Shown here one piece after another: positions 1 to 5,996 of a DNA stretch of 10,246 nt. Source of the DNA: Phycisphaerales bacterium (GTDB taxonomy: Bacteria > Planctomycetota > Phycisphaerae > Phycisphaerales > Phycisphaeraceae); NCBI GenBank assembly GCA_012031455.1, contig JAAUTM010000022.1:1-10246 (forward strand), read 5' to 3'. Position 1 is the first letter of the stretch; every line of letters begins with the position of its first letter. A program made the position numbers and the translations under genes. The notes under the pieces were generated by a model that saw nothing but the letters and a program-made list of their open reading frames with translations, did no database searches and was not told the DNA's origin.

Positions 1-300
1 GGGCCTTTGATTCCAATGGTATTGATGTTGTCCAAGAGTGAGCCAAAGCAAGGCCAAGGCAATCAACCTAAAAGGCTTTGCATGCAACATTGCAGTTTTT
101 AAGGATTTCAAGGAAACTTTCAGGCAACATTTTAGTTTTCCTCCCATGTAAAGAAAGCTCTTCACAGGTCTTTACGCACTACTAAATCTGTCTAATTCTA
201 GATATGAATCCACAGCCTCTGAATTCCTCTCTAGTTGTGCCACTGGACTTAAGATCCTTCCTTCAGAGGCCATCTTTGTCAGCATCCACTACAACTACAG
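1..300. other. A/T-richer 5' segment without recognisable gene; possible foreign or chimeric sequence
   Basis: By hand count this stretch is about 42% GC, while the next 60 bases are about 73%, so composition changes sharply near position 300. All frames are short or stop-rich and I recognise no domain. An open frame does run in from an ATG at 204, but its first 30 or so residues (starting MNPQPLNSS) show none of the GHMP-kinase N-terminal motif that should be there. An imperfect direct repeat is visible: GCAACATTGCAGTTTTT at 84-100 and GCAACATTTTAGTTTTC at 124-140, 40 bp apart. No promoter, terminator or RNA gene is convincing. Inference: a chimeric join or contaminating end. A genuine low-GC spacer next to a truncated gene is the alternative. 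Confidence 0.5.
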
Positions 301-1668
301 CCGTGGCGGCAGCGGCAGCGGCGCAGCAGCGGCGGGATGGTCGGGTGGTGTGTGTGAGTTTGCAGAATGACAAGCCGGTGAGTTTGCAGATGGAGGCGCT
401 GACCACGGAGGACCCGGCGAGGGTGCGCGGGTTGCTCAATGAGGGTGAGAAATGGGCGCGGTACCCGGTGGGGTGCCTGTGGTGGCTTATGCGGGAATTG
501 CGCAAGCAGGAGTCGGCGGTCGCGGAGGGTGGCGTCACGATAATGTTGGATAGCGATGTGCCGGTGGGGGCGGGGTGTCATCGAGTGCTGCGATTGAAGT
601 GGCGACGATGCTGGCGGGAGCACACTGGCTGGGGATGAAACTGGAACCGATAGCGATTGCCACTGCCTGTCAGTATGTGGAGAACCACGTGGTGGGGGCA
701 CCTTGCGGAGTGATGGATCAGGTGGCTTCGTGCATGGGGGTGGATGGGGCGCTGCTGGAGATTTTGTGTCAGCCATGTGTGTCGGGGAAAACGGGCGTGC
801 CGGAAAGCAGCTTGAGCCTTGAAAACAATGCGCATGAAAAAGCAAAGACGCCCTCACCCCAACCCTCTCCCGGGGGGGAGAGGGAAGTGATACCAGGGGC
901 ATTGGATGCAGGCTGGCCGGCGCAGGTGATCGGGCCGGTGATGGTGCCGACGGGTTACCGGTTTGCAGGGCTGTTCAGTGGTGCCAGTCACGAGGTAAGC
1001 GGAGACCCGTACACGGAGGCACGGGTGGCTTCGTTCATGGGGCGGAAGATTTTGAGCAAGCTGGAGGAGACGGATGTCACCGGGGGCATGCTGGCGAAGA
1101 TGGATGCGGGGAAATACGAAAAGCTTTGGCGGGAGATTTTGCCTGTAAGCATGCAGGGCGGGAATTTTTAGAGCGTTACGGCGAAACGGGGGACACGGTC
1201 ACGAAAGTCAAACCGGGAGTGATGTACCGGGTGCGGGCAGCGACGGATCACCATGTTTATGAAATGCGCAGGGTCACACGGTTTGTGATGTTGTTGAAAC
1301 AGGCGGGAGCTTTGGGAGGCGCAGGGAATCAGGCGGATAAGCAAGAGGTGGAAACATTGCTGAGCGAGGCGGGGGGGCTGATGTATGAGAGCCACGCCAG
1401 CTACTCGGACAACGCAGGGCTGGGCACCCGCTGACAGATCGCATCGTGGAAATGGTGAACCAGCGCGGCCCGGGGCAGGTTTTTACGGAGCCAAGATCAC
1501 CGGCGGGGCAGCGGCGGGACGGTGGCAATGCTGCTGTGTGATGATGCGGCTACACATCAGCGTCTGCTCGAACTGCAACTTGAATATGAAAAAGAATCAG
1601 GCAGGAAAACCATGCTGATGGAGGGCACCAGCCCGGGCGCAGCGGAGCTGGGAGTGGCGGTGATATGA
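301..1668 (+). CDS. GHMP-family sugar kinase, L-arabinokinase/galactokinase-like, 5'-incomplete and frameshifted
   Basis: GHMP kinases phosphorylate a sugar or alcohol with ATP; this branch makes sugar-1-phosphates in the cytoplasm. Read across breaks, it shows the ATP-loop motif PVGAGVSSSAA (561-591), then ENHVVGAPCGVMDQ (680-721) with the Asp equivalent to the galactokinase catalytic base. It continues with FMGRK (about 1036), DTVTKV, a SYSDNAGLG segment, and YGAKITGGGSGGTV near the C-terminus (1484-1524), then EGTSPGA. The order and wording match the kinase domain of plant L-arabinokinase (ARA1) better than GalK. The first GHMP motif (APGR...D...GG..DY) is missing because homology starts only at about 305. 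Single missing bases are inferred at 572-575 (G4), 1165-1169 (T5), 1427-1429 (C3), 1478-1479 (G2) and 1505-1508 (G4). About 40 extra residues sit at 776-905, including a palindromic repeat. Exact substrate unknown. The frame is open from an ATG at 204, but I do not trust that start. Confidence 0.8.
851..884. repeat. Palindromic repeat inserted within the GHMP kinase coding region
   Basis: CCCTCTCCC at 863-871 and GGGAGAGGG at 876-884 form a perfect 9-bp stem with a GGGG loop, preceded by CCCTCACCCCAA at 851-862. From memory, this CCCTCACCCC...CCCTCTCCC...GGGAGAGGG pattern is a widespread dispersed palindromic element in many bacterial genomes, normally intergenic. Here it lies inside an open frame and is translated as TPSPQPSPGGERE. 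It falls in a loop that is roughly 40 residues longer than in the plant homologue. Confidence 0.75.
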
Positions 1669-1673
1669 GTATT

Positions 1674-1701
1674 GAATTTCGAATTTGGGATTTCGGATTT
1701 A
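1674..1701. repeat. Tandem A/T heptads (GRATTTN) just after the kinase stop
   Basis: Four consecutive 7-mers, GAATTTC, GAATTTG, GGATTTC and GGATTTA, begin 5 bases after the kinase stop codon. The same heptads recur at 1737-1757 (GAATTTG, AATTTTG, then GATTTCG) and at 3378-3391 after the next gene. I recall similar A/T heptad runs in planctomycete spacers. Function unknown. Confidence 0.6.
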
Positions 1702-1716
1702 GCGGGAAGACCCGCT
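1701..1716. other. Short hairpin in the spacer after the kinase gene
   Basis: AGCGGG (1701-1706) and CCCGCT (1711-1716) form a perfect 6-bp stem with an AAGA tetraloop. It lies between two blocks of A/T heptads. No T-run follows, so it is not a standard intrinsic terminator, although its position 33 bases after the stop would suit one. The rest of the 195-bp spacer (1669-1863) holds heptads and the ribosome-binding site of the next gene. Confidence 0.4.
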
Positions 1717-1851
1717 ATCGAAGCCTTCGGATCGCAGAATTTGAATTTTGGATTTCGATTGGAATACCGAATTTGATGTGGCAAAAAGCAATGACGAAAT
1801 GTACGGATGCACGGTCAGTGTGAATGGTTCAGCAGAGTATGAAAACCAGAT

Positions 1852-1857
1852 AAGGAG
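1852..1857 (+). promoter_or_regulatory. Ribosome-binding site of the phosphohexomutase gene
   Basis: AAGGAG lies 6 bases before ATG 1864. This favours ATG 1864 over the GTG immediately before it (1861). Confidence 0.7.
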
Positions 1858-1863
1858 CCAGTG

Positions 1864-3373
1864 ATGAATAAGGACCCGATCAAGGTATACGATGCACGCT
1901 GGGAAGCCAGTGAGTTTGATGATAAACAGGTGACCCGCTTGTTTGAAGCGACGCTGATTTATGCGCGTGAGATTGGGGTGGACACGATTTGCTTTTCGAG
2001 GGATGCCCGCTTGGCGGCGGGGCATGTGATGGACCTTGGAGTTCAGGAGGCGATGCGGCAAGGGTTCAGGGTATTTGTGCGTCCTGAACCGGTGAGCACG
2101 CCTCAGGGATATTTCACGGCCATGACTGTATCGCAGAAGCACCCCAAGACGATGGGGCTGGGGGTTACCGCTTCGCACAACCCGGCACAATATGTGGGTG
2201 TGAAATTCGTTGTGCCAACGGTGCAGGCGATCGGTTATGACTGCGGACCCAAGGGAGGGTTGACACGGGTAAGGGAGATTTATCACTCGCCCAAGAAGTC
2301 AGCAACACGGGCGGGGGTTCACTGACGTTATTGGATTTAACGCGCGAGTACCTGGAATTTTCCCTCAAGGCAGCAGGGGTGAAGCCGGGCATGCTCAAGG
2401 GGATGAAAAGTGGTACTCGATGCGTACCACGGCTCGGCTGGGCCGGAGATTTACCGGGCGCTGGAACTGGCGGGGGCACAGGTGCATACCTTGCGATTGA
2501 TCCCGGATGGGCGTTTCCCACAGGGTCCCCCAATCCGACGAGTCAGGGGAAAATGGACGGGGCGGTGGCACTTTGCAAAAAGATCAAAGGCGATGTGGTG
2601 ATCGGGGTGGATGGTGATGGTGACCGGATGGTATTCGGCGACAAACGAGGGATTCTGACAGCAGGCTTTGTGACGGTGCCTGTGCTCAAATCCGCAGGGG
2701 TGGGAGGGCATGGAAAAGCCAGGGGTAAGAAGGGACCGGAGTCGGTGTTGTACGACCCGAAGGTCAGCCCGCTGGCGCTGGCGGAGTGGGGGAAGCTGGG
2801 TGTGCAGCCTGTGCTGTTCCGCAACGGGCATTCGCAGATCAAAGACTACATGAGGCAGATCAGCGCCCCGGCAGCAGCGGAGGAGTCGGGGCATTACTAC
2901 CACCAGATCACGATGGGCAAGCTCAGTGTATGGAGTGAAAACTCGATCATGACCGTGCTCTTCTTTTTGAAAGCACTGGCACAGGATCGCGGGTTGATGG
3001 ATCAGTTGTGGGCATTGCAGAATCAGGTGTTCACACGGGCGAGTTTAATTATGAATTTGCCAACGATGTGGTGCGTGATCAGGCGCTGGCAGCAGTGGTG
3101 CGTCATTTTGTGAATCAGGGTGCGACGACGGTGACAGCCACGCCGGATGGGATTGATTTACAGGGGACGTGTTTGAGCCAGGGCGTGGACCTCAGGCCGG
3201 GGCATGTGAAGCTGGAAAAAGGCTGGTACAGCGGATACCTGCGGGTGGCGACCAATGAGAAGGGTGTGGTGCGGTCGTACTTCTCGGCAGGCGATACCAA
3301 ACGTGGCCGGTTCATCGAAAAACAGGCACGGGCAATCTTGGAAAAACAGTTCAGCGGCAAAGTGATCGATTGA
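1864..3373 (+). CDS. Phosphomannomutase/phosphoglucomutase-family enzyme (frameshifted)
   Basis: Alpha-D-phosphohexomutases move phosphate between C6 and C1 of a hexose via a phosphoserine. The active-site loop TASHNP is at 2167-2184 with catalytic Ser104. The Mg-binding loop DGDGDR is at 2610-2627 and the sugar-binding EESGH is at 2880-2894. Domain 2 starts near LTLLDLTREYLEFSL (about 2322), and FPQGSPNP is recovered at 2516-2537. Breaks needing one extra base lie between 2288 and 2317, in G3 at 2523-2525 and in G3 at 3037-3039. At 2406-2409 one A is in excess (or two bases are missing). Corrected length is 503 codons, normal for PMM/PGM. The C-terminal phosphate-binding loop, usually RxSxTEP, reads RVATNEKG at 3242-3265, so that loop is atypical. 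Strong SD at 1852-1857. Placed between a sugar kinase and a nucleotidyltransferase, it probably supplies a sugar-1-phosphate. PMM versus PGM specificity cannot be read from sequence. Confidence 0.85.
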
Positions 3374-3377
3374 GTTG

Positions 3378-3391
3378 GAATTTCGGATTTT
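3378..3391. repeat. A/T heptad repeat after the mutase stop
   Basis: GAATTTC followed by GGATTTT, starting 5 bases after the stop codon. It matches the heptads at 1674-1701, which also start 5 bases after a stop. Confidence 0.5.
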
Positions 3392-3402
3392 GTCATCAGC
3401 AC

Positions 3403-3427
3403 CAACCCGACGCGCTGGCGCGGGTTG
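3403..3427. terminator. GC-rich hairpin after the mutase gene, terminator-like without a T-run
   Basis: CAACCCG (3403-3409) pairs with CGGGTTG (3421-3427). After one bulged A (3410), CGC (3411-3413) pairs with GCG (3418-3420) around a GCTG loop. That gives a 10-bp stem starting 29 bases after the stop codon. No poly-T follows, so it may be a terminator of another type, an mRNA-stabilising stem or a dispersed palindrome. Confidence 0.35.
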
Positions 3428-3433
3428 ATGAAA

Positions 3434-3460
3434 GTGGCCCAGTGGTCGAGTGGCCCAGTG
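3434..3460. repeat. Short direct repeat (16-bp period) upstream of the GalU-like gene
   Basis: GTGGCCCAGTG occurs at 3434-3444 and again at 3450-3460, separated by GTCGA. It is a simple two-copy tandem in the 151-bp spacer 3374-3524. No role can be assigned. Confidence 0.7.
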
Positions 3461-3524
3461 CAGCATGAGACGACTTGGTTGTGGATGGGGCGAACGAGCG
3501 AAGTTTATTTATGGAGATTTCAAC

Positions 3525-4501
3525 ATGGCAAAGACAGTACGCAAAGCGGTGATCACGGCAGCAGGGCGGGGGACTAGGCAATACCCGGCCTCCAGCGCGG
3601 TGCAGAAGGAAATGTTTCCGATGGTGGACCGGGACGGTCTGGCCAAGCCGGTGATTCAGATCATCGGGGAAGAGGCGATTGCCGCAGGGGTGGAGGAAAT
3701 CTGCATCGTGACCCAACCGGGTGACGAGAAGGTTTACCGGGATTACTTCAAGCGTATGAACGAGGACACGTTCAAAGCTTTTCGTGGCAAGGACTGGGCG
3801 ATATTGGCCAGTGAGAAGTTGCAGGAGTTCGGGGAGCGCCTGCACTTTGTGCCGCAGCACAGCCCCGAGGGTTATGGGCATGCGGTGTACCAGGCGAAAG
3901 ATTTTGTGGGAGATGAACCCTTTTTGCTGATGCTGGGCGATCACATTTACATCAGTGCCCAGGAAGCCAACTGTGCGATGCAGCTGATTCAGAAGTTCAG
4001 CAACGGGTTCAGGGCAATGAGCGCGGTGCAGGCCACGCCGGGCAAGCTGCTGCATTTGTTGGTACTTTGCAATGCGATGCGGTGGACCTTGCGGCAGGGC
4101 TTTACAACGTGATGAAAATCATTGAGAAACCCACGGAGAAATATGCAGCCGAGCATTTAAGGTCAGCGGGTATGCCACCGGGAATGTACCTGTGTCACTT
4201 CGGGATGCATGTGTTTCCCCCGGCGATTTTCGGTGCCCTGGAGCATCACATCCAAAACAATATGCGGGAGAAGGGGGAGATTCAGCTCACCAGTGCCCAG
4301 GAGTACATGCGGGAGAAATTGCTCCCAGCGGGAACCTACGGGGCCTGCAGCATCGAGGGCCAGCGTTTTGATACGGGGATTCCGTATGGCTTGATGGAAT
4401 CGCAGATCGCACTGGCACTGGCAGGCACGCATCGCGGGGATATTGTGGAAGCGATCGCCCGGTTGCTGGCCGAGCAGTTGAAGAGTTTGGCGAAGAAGTA
4501 A
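3525..4501 (+). CDS. GalU-like sugar-1-phosphate nucleotidyltransferase (one frameshift)
   Basis: Enzymes of this family join a sugar-1-phosphate to an NTP, releasing pyrophosphate and giving an NDP-sugar such as UDP-glucose. The N-terminus shows the nucleotide-binding motif AAGRGTR (residues 12-18) and KEMFP (28-32). These are followed by KPVIQIIGEEAIAAG and by GHAVYQAKDFVGDEPF, then a GDH metal site (Asp139). IIEKP, GEIQLT and RFDTGIPYG in the second half are typical of GalU. The frame breaks at G3 4040-4042; adding one G gives VQATPGQAAAFVGTLQCD in one frame and a 325-codon gene, close to GalU length. The start ATG 3525 has GGAG at 3513-3516 and fits the family N-terminus. Substrate is not certain: UDP-glucose pyrophosphorylase is the default, and a related sugar is possible given the arabinokinase-like gene upstream. 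Confidence 0.85.
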
Positions 4502-4563
4502 AGGCAGAAAATTACTGCGACGATTTGAAGGTCATCTCCGGGAGCGATGGCTTTTGTATCAAC

Positions 4564-4587
4564 GAGCCGCGCCCGTGAGGAAGCGGT
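4564..4587 (-). repeat. Inverted copy of the 24-nt repeat
   Basis: This 24-nt sequence starts GAGCCGC and ends AGCGGT. It is the reverse complement, with a few mismatches, of the forward units that start 20 bases later. With the first forward unit (4608-4631) it could form a long imperfect hairpin. Confidence 0.7.
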
Positions 4588-4607
4588 CTGACATGTACTT
4601 TCCAGAA

Positions 4608-4736
4608 ACCGCTCGTTGCCACTCGCGGCTCTGACAGACAAAACCGCTCCCTGATGGTCGCGGCTCGTCAATGCAGGACCGCTCCCTGACAGTCGCGGAT
4701 CGTCAATGCAGGACCGCTCCCTGACACTTGCGGCTC
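4608..4736 (+). repeat. Four-unit tandem repeat with a 35-bp period
   Basis: Units of 24 nt lie at 4608-4631, 4643-4666, 4678-4701 and 4713-4736, each 35 bases from the last. Each starts ACCGCT and ends GCGGCTC or a one-base variant (GCGGATC in unit 3); the last three share ACCGCTCCCTGA. The 11-nt linkers after units 2 and 3 are identical (GTCAATGCAGG); the first is TGACAGACAAA. Within a unit CCGC and GCGG can pair, and GACAGTC in unit 3 is a central dyad. From memory, ACCGCTCCCTGAC...GCGGCTCG is a dispersed palindromic repeat in planctomycete genomes. Identical short linkers and the internal dyad argue against CRISPR. Confidence 0.85.
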
Positions 4737-4915
4737 GATACATGTGATAGCCCTGACTGTTCGATCGGCCAGTTTTGGCTCTAATTATTGGGATAGGTAT
4801 CATGGTCGGTGCCGATCAGGGGTTAGTGCAATTTTGCGGGTAACTAAAAACTAACAATTCAAGCCAAACGTTGGACGGTGGTTCTGTGTATATCTGTATG
4901 GCTTGGTTAATTTAC

Positions 4916-4921
4916 AAGGAG
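4916..4921 (+). promoter_or_regulatory. Ribosome-binding site of pstS
   Basis: AAGGAG lies 7 bases before ATG 4929 and fixes the pstS start, which is followed directly by a signal peptide. Confidence 0.8.
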
Positions 4922-4928
4922 TATTGCC

Positions 4929-5920
4929 ATGCGTCAGTCCATGCAGGCGGTGTTGGTAGCGGTATTGGGTTTGCTTTTGCTGGCAGGTGGTCGAGCCTGG
5001 GCCAATGAGGAGCCTGCGGCTTTGCCGGAGTACACGCCGGTGTCGGGGGTGTCGGGGAATTTGAAGAGCATCGGCTCGGACACGATGAACAATCTGATGT
5101 CCAACTGGGCCAAGAGTTTTCAGGTTTTCTACCCCAATGTGCAGATCGAAATCGAAGGCAAGGGTTCATCGACAGCCCCCACGGCCCTGATTCAGGGGAC
5201 GGCTCACTTTGGCCCCATGAGCCGGGAAATGAAGGACAAGGAGGTCGATGACTTTGAGAAGAAATTCGGCTACAAGCCCACGCTCCTGCGCAGCGGGCTG
5301 GATGTGCTGGCGGTGTTTGTTCACAAGGACAACCCGGTGGCGGGGATGAGTCTGCAACAGGTGGATGCAATCTTTCCAAGACCGCAAAGGGGCATGGCTC
5401 AGGAGATTCGCACCTGGGGTGATCTGGGATTAACCGGTGTATGGGCGGACAAGCCGATCAGCCTTTACGGTCGTAATGCCGCCAGTGGAACTTACGGGTT
5501 TTCAAGGAACACTCCCTGTTTGGCGGCGACTACAAGGATTCAGTGAAAGAGCAGCCCGGGTCATCATCGGTGATCCAGGGGATTGCCAGCGATCAGTTTG
5601 CCATTGGCTACTCGGGCATCGGTTACCTCACCGCCGACGTGCGTGCGGTGCCGCTGAGCCAGCGGGGCACGGATTTTGTGCCTGCGAACATGCAACATGC
5701 TTATGAGGGTGATTACCCACTGACCCGGTTTCTGATGATTTATGTGAATCACCAGCCGGGAACGGAACTGGACCCGCTTCGTCGGGAGTTTGTGCGCTAC
5801 ATTCTGTCGAGGCAGGGTCAGGATGAAGTCATCAAGAACGGGTACTACCCGCTGCCGCCTGCGGTGGTGTTCGAAGAAATGGAGAAGTTCGGGATCGTTC
5901 CGCCCAAGGCTTCCCATTGA
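4929..5920 (+). CDS. pstS: PstS, phosphate-binding protein of the phosphate ABC importer (frameshifted)
   Basis: PstS captures inorganic phosphate outside the cytoplasmic membrane and delivers it to PstCA. It begins with a signal peptide: RQ near the N-terminus, a hydrophobic core [15 protein letters not shown], and a likely cleavage AWA/NEE after residue 25 with no lipobox Cys. Phosphate-site elements follow: SIGSDTM, then [15 protein letters not shown] with FGPMSREMK, and [10 protein letters not shown]. The second half has [22 protein letters not shown] and NGYYPLP. The frame breaks at T4 5499-5502; one added T gives [15 protein letters not shown] and a 330-codon gene. At 5373-5392 the peptide reads IFPRPQRGM; adding T, C and G to three homopolymers gives the expected IFSKTRKGGM and 331 codons. 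It leads the pst genes, 76 bp before pstC. Phosphate-starvation control is usual for the family, but I could not find a clean Pho box. Confidence 0.9.
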
Positions 5921-5996
5921 GTAAAGGTTTGTGAGAGCGTGATCCAGGGATGCGACATCGGCACGATGCGCTGAATGTAATTCTGAATTGCCTTGC

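Larger units (their letters stand above)
4502..4928. other. 427-bp spacer between the sugar genes and pstS
   Basis: I see no gene here. The first 62 bases show nothing distinctive. From 4564 to 4736 it carries palindromic repeats (separate entries). From 4741 it becomes A/T-richer and should hold the pstS promoter. An interrupted inverted repeat is present: CCCTGA (4751-4756) plus TCGGC (4765-4769) are complementary to GCCGATCAGGG (4811-4821), so the pstS leader could fold. No clear -35/-10 pair or intrinsic terminator stands out. Confidence 0.6.

Noticed and set aside
300..335. GGC/AGC-rich run encoding poly-alanine as a microsatellite or novel domain
   Set aside because: It is short and imperfect, and coincides with the start of kinase homology, where alanine-rich helix is plausible; a separate element is not supported.
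279..902. Long minus-strand open frame opposite the kinase
   Set aside because: Pro/His/Arg-rich composition with no motif; it is the antisense shadow of GC-rich coding DNA on the + strand, which shows clear GHMP motifs.
1699..2286. 195-codon minus-strand frame opposite the mutase
   Set aside because: It overlaps the TASHNP-containing + strand gene, crosses the repeat-bearing spacer and shows no recognisable domain.
2400..2530. Programmed ribosomal frameshifting as the cause of the multiple frames
   Set aside because: Breaks are scattered through six unrelated genes, sit at ordinary homopolymers, and have no shared slippery heptamer or consistent downstream structure.
3396..4055. 219-codon minus-strand frame opposite the GalU-like gene
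   Set aside because: The + strand has a full set of nucleotidyltransferase motifs; the reverse frame has none.
4608..4736. Possible CRISPR array
   Set aside because: Linkers are only 11 nt, two of them are identical, units vary and are internally palindromic, and no cas gene is near. It is a tandem palindromic repeat.
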